A DNA stretch of 64,000 bases from Owenweeksia sp048267305. Lineage in GTDB: Bacteria > Bacteroidota > Bacteroidia > Flavobacteriales > Schleiferiaceae. How positions within the stretch are numbered: position 1 is the stretch's first letter; each line of letters begins with the position of its first letter. The translations under genes and the position numbers were made by a program. Of this stretch, positions 17,324 through 26,181 are shown piece after piece. The stretch spans positions 186,001-250,000 of the forward strand of contig JBLWXT010000001.1 in NCBI GenBank assembly GCA_048267305.1, given 5' to 3'. The notes under the pieces are model-generated. The model was not told the origin of the DNA, made no database searches, and saw nothing but the letters and a program-made list of their open reading frames with translations.

Positions 17324-18214
17324 ATGAAAAAAGTCAATTTATTACTAGGAAGTATTTTTTTATTAACCTCATGCAGCCAGCCGGTCGCTGCAGATGAAAC
17401 AGAAGGAGAGTCCATTGATTCCACGCAAGTGGAGCAGGTAGAAGAAGTGGAGCCATCGCTTACCCTTGTTTGGGAAACCGATACCGTGCTAACCACTTGT
17501 GAGTCCGTGTTGTACGATTTAACCCGAAGAGAACTCTATGTAAGTAATATTGATGGGCAGCCAACCGATAAGGATGGGAAGGGCTTTATTTCCAGATTGG
17601 ATGTAGATGGCACTGTTACTGAGCTCGAATGGGCCAAGGGTATGCATGCGCCAAAAGGCATGGGCGTTTTGGTGGATAAAATGTACGTAACGAATATTGA
17701 TGAGTTGGTACAGATAAATATGGCGGATGGAAAAATCACCAAAGGCTTTACCATAAAAGGAGCTAAGTTTTTAAATGATGTAGCTGTTGGTGGTGGTAAA
17801 GTTTATTTCTCAGACATGGAAACCGGAAAACTCCACGTGTTTGATGGTGAAAGAGTGTCTTTGCTTTCTGAAGGTCACACAGGCTTAAATGGTCTCACCT
17901 ACTTTGATGGAAATCTTTACGGCCTGGATGAAAGTGGACTCATTAAATTTTCACTGGATGGCGGTGTGCCGGAAATTATTAATGCAGAAGTTACTGGCGG
18001 TGATGGCCTGGTACTAATAGATGAAAATACCTTTATTGCCAGCCGTTGGCAGGGCGAGGTTTGGTTTATTAAAGATGGAAAAGCCACCATGCTTTTAGAT
18101 TCTAAAGGTGATGATATTCAAACGGCTGATATTGGTTATAACCCAACCGAAAAAATGGTTTATGTGCCTCGATTCTTTAGCAATAAGGTAAGTGCCTACA
18201 TGCTAAGTTATTAG
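17324..18214 (+). CDS. SMP-30/gluconolactonase-like beta-propeller lipoprotein
   Basis: 296 residues from the ATG at 17324; the frame opens 17 codons earlier at 17273. Lipoprotein signal peptide with lipobox LLTSC, then an acidic linker. The body is a six-bladed propeller pattern (ELYVSNIDG, KMYVTNIDELVQI, KVYFSDMETGKLHVFDG, NLYGLDESGLIKF, MVYVPRFFSNKVSAY) seen in SMP-30/gluconolactonase and strictosidine-synthase-like proteins. Enzymatic activity is uncertain. It is followed by a strong terminator. Confidence 0.75.
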   Translation: MKKVNLLLGSIFLLTSCSQPVAADETEGESIDSTQVEQVEEVEPSLTLVWETDTVLTTCESVLYDLTRRELYVSNIDGQPTDKDGKGFISRLDVDGTVTELEWAKGMHAPKGMGVLVDKMYVTNIDELVQINMADGKITKGFTIKGAKFLNDVAVGGGKVYFSDMETGKLHVFDGERVSLLSEGHTGLNGLTYFDGNLYGLDESGLIKFSLDGGVPEIINAEVTGGDGLVLIDENTFIASRWQGEVWFIKDGKATMLLDSKGDDIQTADIGYNPTEKMVYVPRFFSNKVSAYMLSY

Positions 18215-18235
18215 AAGATAAATCCGGAGATCATA

Positions 18236-18274
18236 AAATGCCGTGCTCAAATATTTGGGCACGGCATTTTTTTT
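18236..18274 (+). terminator. Rho-independent terminator after the propeller lipoprotein
   Basis: ATGCCGTGC (18238-18246) pairs with GCACGGCAT (18259-18267), followed by a run of eight T (18267-18274). It ends the 15679-18214 transcription unit and insulates the TetR operon. Confidence 0.9.
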
Positions 18275-18308
18275 ATGGGCAAACTTCAGGCATGGGTTAA
18301 ATGTTTGT

Positions 18309-18326
18309 TTTAATCATTTGATTAAA
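18309..18326. promoter_or_regulatory. Perfect 18-bp palindrome, probable TetR-type operator
   Basis: TTTAATCA-TT-TGATTAAA is a perfect inverted repeat with 8-bp arms, 41 bp before the tetR-like start. It overlaps a possible -33 element (TTTG 18317-18320) that stands 21 nt before TACATTCG (18342-18349), one mismatch from TAnnTTTG. Dimeric TetR-family proteins usually bind such sites and repress their own operon, so autoregulation of the export operon is a reasonable inference. Confidence 0.65.
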
Positions 18327-18366
18327 TTTTAAAATCTTTTGTACATTCGTTTAGAATTTCATCAGA

Positions 18367-19005
18367 ATGGCAAAGGAGAAGGATTTAAATACAGAGCAAA
18401 AGATTAAGGAGGCGGCCCGAAAAATATTTTTACAAAAGGGCTTTGCCGCGGCTCGTACAAGAGATATAGCAGAAGAGGCGGGTATAAATCTGGCCTTGCT
18501 CAATTACTATTTCCGCAGTAAGGAGAAACTCTTTCACCAAATAATGGAGGAGTCGTTGCGCAAACTTTTCGGCAATATTTTCCCCATGCTTGCCAATCCT
18601 GAAGTTTCACTTCGCCAAAAAATACAGGCTTTTGTAAATCAATACACCGAGGTATTGATAGAAAACCCTGAGCTCCCCAGTTTTATACTTAGCGAAATAA
18701 GAACTAACCCCGATCATCTGTTAACGCTTATAGGCTCTGGTAAAACTTTAGACCTATCGGTTCTTGCACGGCAATTGGCAGAAGGTAAGCAAGCGGGAGA
18801 AGTGGTGGATATTTCACCAATAGACTTTTTGTTGAACATGGCCTCATTGGCGGTTTTTCCCTTTGTGGCCCGGCCCATGGTAAAGCGGATGGGTAGTTTT
18901 TCGGACGTACAGTTTGAGAATCTGATAACTCAGCGAAAAGTAATGATTTGTGAAATGTTGGAAAGTTACACCTTCGGTACAGCAGCAAATAACCAACAAT
19001 CGTAA
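18367..19005 (+). CDS. TetR/AcrR family transcriptional regulator
   Basis: 212 residues. The N-terminal helix-turn-helix is typical: ARKIFLQKGFAAARTRDIAEEAGINLALLNYYFRSKEKLF in outline (residues about 16-57). The rest is an all-helical ligand-binding domain of variable sequence. It is the first gene of the export operon, 4 bp before tolC, as ybiH (cecR) is next to ybhGFSR in E. coli. It likely represses from the palindrome at 18309-18326 and is relieved by an exported compound. Confidence 0.93.
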   Translation: MAKEKDLNTEQKIKEAARKIFLQKGFAAARTRDIAEEAGINLALLNYYFRSKEKLFHQIMEESLRKLFGNIFPMLANPEVSLRQKIQAFVNQYTEVLIENPELPSFILSEIRTNPDHLLTLIGSGKTLDLSVLARQLAEGKQAGEVVDISPIDFLLNMASLAVFPFVARPMVKRMGSFSDVQFENLITQRKVMICEMLESYTFGTAANNQQS

Positions 19006-19009
19006 AGAG

Positions 19010-20272
19010 ATGAAAAAGTGGTTTTTAGTACTATTAATTGCCGGACTATCCGCTCAGGGATTCGGCCAAAGTGATACGTTAAGGCTTGAAGACTGCCTGA
19101 ACTGGGCTCGTGCCAATTTTCCGCTTCTGCAAAAGCAGAATTTACAAAACCAGGATATGGAGCTTCAACTCAAAAATATTAGATCGGCCTATTTGCCGCA
19201 GTTGTTTGTAAATGGGCAGTTAACCTATCAGTCAGATGTTCCTGAGCTTGGTTTACCCGGTTTCCCGGATTTGGGGATACCACAAACACAGTATAGGGTG
19301 GCGCTAAATTTGGAGCAAATCATTTATGATGGAGGCACTACCAAGGCCCGCAGGCTGCTAAGCGAAGCGGAAAATGCAGCAGCACAGCAGCAAGTGGAGT
19401 TGGATTGGCAGCAGTTGAAGGCAATGACGGTTAATCTCTATTTTTCCATTGCCCTTCAAAATCAATCGTTTAAAATCCTTAAGTCTTCTGAGCAGGTGTT
19501 GGATGAAAAGCTTAAACAACTGGATGCACGCTTAAAAGCAGGTGCCATTTTGGAGAGTGATCTTTTGCGGGTGAAGGCTCAGCAATATGAGTTGCAAAAA
19601 CAGTTGAGTGAAGTGGCTCTTCAAAAAAAAGCGGCTATGAACTCTCTGGAACTGCTCACCGGACAAAGTTTTAAAGGTGTGGCTGGTGTGGAAATTAACA
19701 ATAGGGTAATTACCACCCCAGCGTTTGAAAAGCTGGCAAGTATAAAATTGATTGCGCTGCAAAAGGAGAAACTATCGGCATCCCAAGAAGTGGTTTCAAA
19801 GAATTTAGTGCCACGCCTCTCGGCAATGGCTACGGGTGGAGTTGGGCAACCCAATCCCTACAATTTTTTCAATACCGATTTTGAAGGCTATTACATGCTA
19901 GGCGCCAGACTACAATGGAATGTTTTTGACTGGAATAATACGAAACGCACCAAGGGTAGTTTGGAGTTGAAAAAAGAAATGTTGGATACGGAGGCTGATC
20001 AGTTAAAACGCAATACTCAGCTTAGGCTGGAAGGAAAAATAGCCTTGATGGAGCAATTGGAAATGGCGGTAGCAAAGGATGCAGAAATTGCTGAGATGCG
20101 CGAAAAAATCCGTAAAACAGTTTCATCGCAATTGGATCAGGGAACCATTACTTCCGCTGATTTTTTGGAAGCCTTACGAGATGAACAACAAGCACTTTTG
20201 AGCCGTGAACTCAATAGTCTGCTGCTAGCCAAGGCACAAGTAGAGTATCTAATAGAATCAGGAAATTTTTAA
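19010..20272 (+). CDS. TolC-family outer-membrane efflux protein
   Basis: 420 residues from the ATG at 19010 (the frame opens at 18950, inside tetR). Signal peptide (1-19, AQGFGQ). Two OEP repeats rich in long amphipathic helices follow (LRLEDCLNWARANFPLLQKQN; LKAGAILESDLLRVKAQQYELQ; DQGTITSADFLEALRDEQ). It should form the trimeric outer-membrane tunnel for the HlyD/ABC components encoded immediately after it, 10 bp downstream. Confidence 0.92.
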   Translation: MKKWFLVLLIAGLSAQGFGQSDTLRLEDCLNWARANFPLLQKQNLQNQDMELQLKNIRSAYLPQLFVNGQLTYQSDVPELGLPGFPDLGIPQTQYRVALNLEQIIYDGGTTKARRLLSEAENAAAQQQVELDWQQLKAMTVNLYFSIALQNQSFKILKSSEQVLDEKLKQLDARLKAGAILESDLLRVKAQQYELQKQLSEVALQKKAAMNSLELLTGQSFKGVAGVEINNRVITTPAFEKLASIKLIALQKEKLSASQEVVSKNLVPRLSAMATGGVGQPNPYNFFNTDFEGYYMLGARLQWNVFDWNNTKRTKGSLELKKEMLDTEADQLKRNTQLRLEGKIALMEQLEMAVAKDAEIAEMREKIRKTVSSQLDQGTITSADFLEALRDEQQALLSRELNSLLLAKAQVEYLIESGNF

Positions 20273-20282
20273 ATAAAGGGCA

Positions 20283-21191
20283 ATGAAAAAATACGTGGCA
20301 ATAGTGGCTTTGGCTGGTGTGTTTGCAAGCTGTGGAAACAATGGAAATGAAGCAGATGCTTATGGGCAGTTTGAGGCGGACGAAATACTTATTTCTGCCG
20401 AGGCTTCTGGTAAGCTGCTTTCCTTTAAGGCAGATGAGGGTGTTGATCTAAACGCAAATGAGTCGGCTGGACTTATTGATACAACGCAGCTTTATCTAAA
20501 AAAAGGGCAGCTAAAAAGTAGCATAGCGGCCATAGAAGGGCGAATGCCAAATGTGGCTGCTCAAATAAAGGTTTATGATGAACAATTATTGGCTGCTGAG
20601 CGGGAGTTGAAAAGAGCAAAAACCCTTTTGGCCGAAGAGGCAGCCACCCAGAAACAGGTGGATGATCTTAGCTCACAAGTAACAGTGCTGAAAAGCCAAA
20701 GAAGTGCAAGCCTCTCCAATCTTAGTGATCAGAACCAGAGCCTGCTAGGTGAAGCCAGTTCACTGGGATTTCAACAAAAGCAGGTGGAAGACCAGCTTGC
20801 AAAGTGCCGCATTGTAAACCCTGTAAAGGGCACCGTGTTGAGCACTTATGTGGAACCGGGAGAGTTGGTAGGGGTTGGAAAACCATTATACCGCCTTGCC
20901 AATTTGGAAGAACTCACTTTACGGGCTTACGTTTCTGGTGATCAATTAGTGAATTTAAAAATAGGCCAGGAAGTAAAAGTGCGGGTGGACCGCCCCAATG
21001 GCGAGTATTCGAACTTTAGCGGAAAGCTGAGCTGGATAAGTCCTGAAGCCGAGTTTACCCCAAAGGTTATTCAAACCAAAGAGGATAGGGTGAATTTGGT
21101 ATATGCTTTAAAAATAAAGGTTGCCAATGATGGCTCCTTGAAAATTGGAATGCCCGGAGAGGTTTTATTTAGTAGCGATGGGCAAGATTGA
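20283..21191 (+). CDS. HlyD-family periplasmic adaptor lipoprotein (YbhG-like)
   Basis: 302 residues with a lipobox (VFASC). A biotinyl-lipoyl-like half motif (ISAEASGKLLSFKADEG) leads into a helical hairpin (about 80-165) and the second lipoyl half (CRIVNPVKGTVLSTYVEPGELVG). A beta-barrel domain with LTLRAYVSGDQL follows. This is the membrane fusion protein bridging the inner-membrane ABC transporter and TolC. The next gene starts inside its 3' end. Confidence 0.9.
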   Translation: MKKYVAIVALAGVFASCGNNGNEADAYGQFEADEILISAEASGKLLSFKADEGVDLNANESAGLIDTTQLYLKKGQLKSSIAAIEGRMPNVAAQIKVYDEQLLAAERELKRAKTLLAEEAATQKQVDDLSSQVTVLKSQRSASLSNLSDQNQSLLGEASSLGFQQKQVEDQLAKCRIVNPVKGTVLSTYVEPGELVGVGKPLYRLANLEELTLRAYVSGDQLVNLKIGQEVKVRVDRPNGEYSNFSGKLSWISPEAEFTPKVIQTKEDRVNLVYALKIKVANDGSLKIGMPGEVLFSSDGQD

Positions 21192-22092
21192 AGTAAAAGA
21201 CATCAGCCATAGCTATGGAAAAGTGCAAGCACTGAAAAGCGTGAGCTTTGAAGTGGAGGCAGGAGAAATTTTCGGGTTGATTGGGCCTGACGGATCTGGG
21301 AAAAGTACGCTCTTTAAAATCCTTACCACTCTTATATTACCTGATGGCGGAGAGGCCAATGTTATGGGAATTGGCGTTCGTAATGATTTCCGGGCTATAC
21401 GTAACCGCATCGGCTATATGCCGGGGAAATTTTCCCTCTATCTGGATTTGAGTATTCAGGAAAACCTGGAGTTTTTCGCCACCGTTTTCGGAACTACTGT
21501 AGAGGAAAACAGGGATATTATTGAGGATATCTACATTCAACTGGAACCTTTTAAAAATAGATTGGCCGGTCAGCTTTCGGGTGGAATGAAACAAAAGCTG
21601 GCCTTGTGCTGCGCGCTTATTCATCAACCTGATGTTTTGTTTTTGGATGAACCTACTACTGGCGTTGATCCTGTTTCCCGTAAGGAGTTTTGGCAAATGC
21701 TGAAGAGCCTGAAAGGGCGGGGAATTACCATTTTAGTTTCTACACCTTATATGGATGAGGCCTCACTTTGTGACCGGGTGGCGCTGATGCAGGGCGGGGA
21801 AATTCTCTCTATTGAAAGTCCGGGGAATGTTTCAGCGGCCTATGAATATAAGCTCGTTGCCATGAAGGCTGAAAAAATGTATGACCTGCTTTTGGAAATC
21901 CGCTCTTATCCCGAAGTACACTCGAGCTATACGTTTGGCGATTTTATCCACGTGAGCCTCCCAAAGGAAACTGATGTTGAAACACTCATCCAAAAATTGA
22001 ATTCTAATGGATTTGAGGTGCACTATAAAACCATAGAAGCAGGTGTGGAGAATGTGTTTATGGAATTGCTTAATCAAAAGGAGATGGCCTGA
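21178..22092 (+). CDS. ABC transporter ATPase, YbhF N-half-like, H-loop His replaced
   Basis: 304 residues from the ATG at 21178, overlapping the hlyD gene by 14 bp. Walker A is GPDGSGKST, the signature is LSGGMKQK and Walker B is VLFLDEPTTGVD, all canonical. The switch (H-loop) position reads VSTPYMDEA, with Pro where His is expected. A C-terminal extension of about 80 residues follows the NBD. It pairs with the next ATPase to form a heterodimer equivalent to the two halves of E. coli YbhF. Confidence 0.92.
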   Translation: MGKIEVKDISHSYGKVQALKSVSFEVEAGEIFGLIGPDGSGKSTLFKILTTLILPDGGEANVMGIGVRNDFRAIRNRIGYMPGKFSLYLDLSIQENLEFFATVFGTTVEENRDIIEDIYIQLEPFKNRLAGQLSGGMKQKLALCCALIHQPDVLFLDEPTTGVDPVSRKEFWQMLKSLKGRGITILVSTPYMDEASLCDRVALMQGGEILSIESPGNVSAAYEYKLVAMKAEKMYDLLLEIRSYPEVHSSYTFGDFIHVSLPKETDVETLIQKLNSNGFEVHYKTIEAGVENVFMELLNQKEMA

Positions 22093-22829
22093 TGGAAAAT
22101 GCGATTCAGGTAAAAAATCTCACCAAAAAGTTTGGGGCTTTTACGGCTGTAGATGCCATAACCTTTGAAGTGCCTAAGGGTGAAATATTTGGGTTTTTGG
22201 GTGCCAACGGTGCCGGAAAGACCACCGCTATGCGAATGTTATGTGGCCTTTTGTCGCCCAGTTCGGGTGAGGCTACAGTAGCGGGTTTTGACATTTTTAA
22301 GGAAACCGAGAAGCTGAAGAAACGTATTGGCTATATGAGCCAGAAATTCTCGCTATATGAGGATTTAACGGTTGCGGAAAACTTTAGGTTTTATGGTGGA
22401 GTATATGGCCTGAGTAGAAAGGAAGTATCTAAAAGAATGGAGGAAAGGCTGATAAGACTTGATTTTACAGAGGATTATAAAACCATAGTTGGGTCGCTGC
22501 CGCTGGGCTGGAAGCAAAAATTATCATTTACGCTGGCCCTGCTACATGAGCCGGAAATTGTATTTCTGGATGAGCCCACCGGAGGGGTGGACCCGATTAC
22601 AAGGCGGCAGTTTTGGGAAATGATTTATGCAGCTGCCAAGGAGGGTGTGACCATATTTGTAACCACTCATTACATGGATGAAGCCGAGTATTGCGATAGG
22701 GTATCCATAATGGTGGACGGTAGAATAGAAGCGCTGGACAAACCCGAGGCATTGCGGAAAAAGTATGATTGTGACAGTATGGATGGAGTATTTCAGGTTC
22801 TGGCACGAGGCACCAGCGTAAAGGGTTAA
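22092..22829 (+). CDS. ABC transporter ATPase, YbhF C-half-like, degenerate signature loop
   Basis: 245 residues, start overlapping the previous stop (TGATG). Walker A is GANGAGKTT, Walker B IVFLDEPTGGVD and the H-loop VTTHYMDEAEYCD is intact. The ABC signature reads LPLGWKQK instead of LSGGxxQ. Because the composite site using NBD1's Walker motifs uses this loop, the two defects fall in the same nucleotide site; the other site is fully consensus. Confidence 0.92.
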   Translation: MENAIQVKNLTKKFGAFTAVDAITFEVPKGEIFGFLGANGAGKTTAMRMLCGLLSPSSGEATVAGFDIFKETEKLKKRIGYMSQKFSLYEDLTVAENFRFYGGVYGLSRKEVSKRMEERLIRLDFTEDYKTIVGSLPLGWKQKLSFTLALLHEPEIVFLDEPTGGVDPITRRQFWEMIYAAAKEGVTIFVTTHYMDEAEYCDRVSIMVDGRIEALDKPEALRKKYDCDSMDGVFQVLARGTSVKG

Positions 22830-22844
22830 ATAGTAAACAGCAAA

Positions 22845-23954
22845 ATGAAACAATTCAGGGCATTTGTAAAAAAGGAGTTCCGTCACATCTTTCGTGACAG
22901 GCGCACTTTGGTTATTCTTTTTGGGATGCCCATTATCCTTTTAATCCTTTTCGGATTTGCTCTTACCAATGAAATAAAGGATTCGGGGCTGGTTATTCTG
23001 GATAACTCCAAAGATGCCATGAGTATCAGGCTGAAAGGAAAAATTTTATCCTCCGGATACTTTAGGCAGGTAGATGAATTAGAGAACTACAGGCAAATTG
23101 AGCACGCATTTAAAAACGGACAAGTAAAGTTGGCGTTAATAATTGGGAGTGATTTTGGAAATAGCTTGCAGAAAGTGGAACCGGCCACAATTCAATTAAT
23201 TGGAGATGCTTCTGATCCCAATACCGCCAGTACCCTAATCGCCTATGCAGAGTTTATTATTCGCGACTTTCAAAAGGAAGTATCAAATAATGGAATAGAG
23301 GTTAATCGAGGTGCGATAGCTATCCCAAGGATGATATATAACCCCGGGCTAAAGCCGGTTTTTATGTTTGTGCCGGGAGTAATGGCACTTATTCTGATGT
23401 TAGTTTCCGCGATGATGACCTCCATTACCATTGCACGCGAAAAGGAGCAGGGAACAATGGATATATTAATGATTTCCCCATTGAAGCCGTCTCAGATTAT
23501 CCTTGGGAAAGTAACGCCCTACCTCATTTTATCATTAATCAATGGTGTGGTGATTGTACTTATGGGCGTTTTCGTTTTTGGGATGCCCATGCGCGGTTCT
23601 ATTGTATTGCTGTTTGTAGAAGTGCTGCTTTTCATTGTTACATCGCTTGGCTTGGGTATTTTAATTTCCAGTCGCTCCAACTCTCAAATGACGGCCATGT
23701 TTGTTTCCATGGTGGCCCTGATGATGCCTACTATACTGCTGTCAGGTTTTATTTTTCCTATAGAAAATATGCCTTTCATTTTACAGGGAATTGCTCAAGT
23801 ATTACCGGCAAAGTGGTTCATCATTATCATAAAAAGTGTGATGCTCAAAGGCGGAGGTATTTCCACCGTTTGGCTGCCCACACTTGTGCTCAGTGTTATG
23901 TCAATAGTTTTTTTGGTGGTGAGTATGAAGAATGTTAAACCCAGACTCAACTAA
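22845..23954 (+). CDS. ABC-2 type permease, YbhS-like
   Basis: 369 residues. One N-terminal membrane segment (about 25-43, LVILFGMPIILLILFGFAL) is followed by a roughly 120-residue periplasmic domain and five C-terminal segments. The conserved cytosolic coupling motif AREKEQGTMDILMISPLKPSQIILGK is present in outline. Pairs with the following permease. Confidence 0.93.
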   Translation: MKQFRAFVKKEFRHIFRDRRTLVILFGMPIILLILFGFALTNEIKDSGLVILDNSKDAMSIRLKGKILSSGYFRQVDELENYRQIEHAFKNGQVKLALIIGSDFGNSLQKVEPATIQLIGDASDPNTASTLIAYAEFIIRDFQKEVSNNGIEVNRGAIAIPRMIYNPGLKPVFMFVPGVMALILMLVSAMMTSITIAREKEQGTMDILMISPLKPSQIILGKVTPYLILSLINGVVIVLMGVFVFGMPMRGSIVLLFVEVLLFIVTSLGLGILISSRSNSQMTAMFVSMVALMMPTILLSGFIFPIENMPFILQGIAQVLPAKWFIIIIKSVMLKGGGISTVWLPTLVLSVMSIVFLVVSMKNVKPRLN

Positions 23955-25065
23955 GGTGAAGACAATTATACATATTGTTAGAAAGGAGTTTTTGCAAATT
24001 GGTCGCAACAAGATGATGGTCCCGTTTTTAACCATCCTTCCCATCGTTCAGCTTATAATGCTGTCTTATGCCGCCACCTTTGAGGTGAAGGGCTTAAAAC
24101 TTGGCGTAAATGATCAGGACAGAAGTGGGGCATCACAGGAGCTGTTGCAGAAGTTTAGTGGAACCGGATATTTTGAAATCGTAAAAACTTCGTTCTCTAC
24201 GGATGCCCTTCTTGTCAATTTGGATAAGGATGAGGTGGACTTGATTATTACTATTCCCAAAGATTTTGAAAAGGATTTAACCAACGGAATGCCGGCTCAG
24301 GTACAGCTTCTTATCAATGGGGTCAACAATCAGAAGGCCGGGTTGGCCAGCAATTATTCGCAAAATGTATTGGCGGGTTTCAACAAGCAGTGGGCTTTTG
24401 ACCATTTTGGACAAGTGGCCATTGTTAATCCTAAGGTTGAAAAATCCTTTTGGTACAATCCGGAGCTGGATTATAAAATATTTATGGTGCCGGGCATACT
24501 TGCCGTTTTGGTTACGCTTCTTACCGTTTTCCTTTCGGGGATAAACATAGTGCGAGAAAAGGAACTGGGCACCATTGAGCAACTCAACGTAAGCCCCATC
24601 AAGAAGTACCAGTTTTTTATCGGCAAACTGTTTCCCTTTTGGCTTATCGGTTTGGCTATATTGGCGTTTGGACTGGGTATAGGGTACGTGCTTTTTGGGA
24701 TTACCGTAGAAGGAAGTCTTTTTGTGCTTTTTAGCTTTGCCGCAATTTACCTTTTGGCCGTGTTAGGCTTGGGGCTTTTCATTTCCACCTTAGCCGAAAC
24801 CCAGCAACAGTCTATGTTTCTCAGCTGGTTTTTCCTCATCATTTTTGTTTTGATGAGCGGTATTTTTACCCCAACGGATAGCATGCCGGAGTGGGCACAA
24901 ATCATGAATACCATAAACCCATTAAAATATTTGGTGCAAGTTATGCGGCAAGTGATGCTTAAGGGCAGCGGCATGGCTGAGGTAGCTAATAGCTTTTTTA
25001 TCATGGCTCTATTTGCCATAGGCTTTAATGCACTTGCAGTATGGAGATATAAGAAAACAGTTTAA
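23932..25065 (+). CDS. ABC-2 type permease, YbhR-like
   Basis: 377 residues, overlapping the preceding permease by 23 bp. The topology is the same: one N-terminal helix, a periplasmic domain, and five C-terminal helices, with VREKELGTIEQLNVSPIKK as coupling motif. Together with the two ATPases, the HlyD adaptor and TolC it forms a complete envelope-spanning exporter; E. coli YbhFSR is linked to drug and Na+/Li+ efflux. Its stop overlaps the stop of the convergent ATPase gene by four bases (TTAA). Confidence 0.93.
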   Translation: MLNPDSTKVKTIIHIVRKEFLQIGRNKMMVPFLTILPIVQLIMLSYAATFEVKGLKLGVNDQDRSGASQELLQKFSGTGYFEIVKTSFSTDALLVNLDKDEVDLIITIPKDFEKDLTNGMPAQVQLLINGVNNQKAGLASNYSQNVLAGFNKQWAFDHFGQVAIVNPKVEKSFWYNPELDYKIFMVPGILAVLVTLLTVFLSGINIVREKELGTIEQLNVSPIKKYQFFIGKLFPFWLIGLAILAFGLGIGYVLFGITVEGSLFVLFSFAAIYLLAVLGLGLFISTLAETQQQSMFLSWFFLIIFVLMSGIFTPTDSMPEWAQIMNTINPLKYLVQVMRQVMLKGSGMAEVANSFFIMALFAIGFNALAVWRYKKTV

Positions 25066-26063
25066 GCCACTAAACTTCTCAAAATAGAGCCTCCGTTTTG
25101 GTTTTGCCCCTTATTGGCATACAGCCATTGTAGCCAGCGTTGTAGCACTACATTTTCTATTTGCCAGCCATCTTCCATTCTTAGGATCATTCCGGTTTCT
25201 GCCAGATTTTTAAGAGCACGCTCCACACTGCTTGCTGCACCCAACCTGTAGTTCATCAAAAATTCAAACGAGTGCGGCTGCAAAACTTTGTCTTCGCTGG
25301 CAATGGCTTTAAGCAATCTCCATTGCAGGTCGGTAAATCTCTTTCTAAAAGTGTAAAAGGCGGGCTGATAAATGGCCATCACCTTATTGATGTGGCTTTG
25401 CAGCTTTATGTCTGCCGGGTTTTTATTTTGCAGTAAATCCAATACAAAAGCAGTGTTGCCGCGGGTAAACTTCAGAAGGCTCTTTGCGTTGGTTTCACTG
25501 TCGTGAGAATTGATTTCCGTAAAGTTGCTCAGCTGAAGTTGTGGCAGCTCAAAAGGCGTGGCATCGCCCTCAAAGGCTGGGTTAAAACTGTTGGCACTCA
25601 TTAGCAACTGACTGTTTCGGGAGCCAAAGAAATTGCCAAACAATTCAGATGGAGAAGACTCTCCTTCCCATTGATCCAAATCCTCTATCACAAAAAGAAA
25701 ATCCTGAGAAATGCTTTGAATGGCTACAAGCAAACTTTCAAACCAATTGTTGATGGGTTGTACGGCTTCGCCAGCAGGCATGGGGTGCTCTTCAAAAAAG
25801 CGCTTTAGTTGATATTCCACATTGGAGTGGCGCGCAGCCACTTGCTTTACACATTGCTCAAGGCCCAGCAGTAGTTGTTCGTTGCTTAACATTCCTCTTG
25901 CCGAGAGATAAAAGCAGATTCTACGACCTTCCAGTTTTCTAAAAAGAGCTTGTATAATATGGGTTTTTCCCATGCCCGAAGGTGCATGCAGAAAAATGCT
26001 TTCACGAGCCATTACTAAATCGTATAGCTGCGTAATTTCGAGGTCGCGTTGAATTATTGCCAT
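25062..26063 (-). CDS. AAA-type ATPase with C-terminal winged helix (Orc/Cdc6- or STAND-like)
   Basis: 333 residues. Walker A is HAPSGMGKTH (26-35) and a Walker B-like FLFVIEDLDQW lies near 118-129. The C-terminal part (about 235-320, YTFRKRFTDLQWRLLKAIAS...GAASSVERALKNLAETGMILR) is a winged helix, as in archaeal-type ATPases related to Orc1/Cdc6 and DUF234 proteins. No effector domain is fused. The role is unknown; regulation or DNA-linked signalling is inference. Confidence 0.7.
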   Translation of the reverse strand: MAIIQRDLEITQLYDLVMARESIFLHAPSGMGKTHIIQALFRKLEGRRICFYLSARGMLSNEQLLLGLEQCVKQVAARHSNVEYQLKRFFEEHPMPAGEAVQPINNWFESLLVAIQSISQDFLFVIEDLDQWEGESSPSELFGNFFGSRNSQLLMSANSFNPAFEGDATPFELPQLQLSNFTEINSHDSETNAKSLLKFTRGNTAFVLDLLQNKNPADIKLQSHINKVMAIYQPAFYTFRKRFTDLQWRLLKAIASEDKVLQPHSFEFLMNYRLGAASSVERALKNLAETGMILRMEDGWQIENVVLQRWLQWLYANKGQNQNGGSILRSLVA

Positions 26064-26181
26064 TTTAATCAGGGATTTATGACGGCAATTTATTTACAAT
26101 TCGCTTATTGCGTAACGCTTTTGAAAATAGCTGTTAACGTTGAATTGTTAATTAATGTAGTCTAAAATGGGCTGGTTTTGA

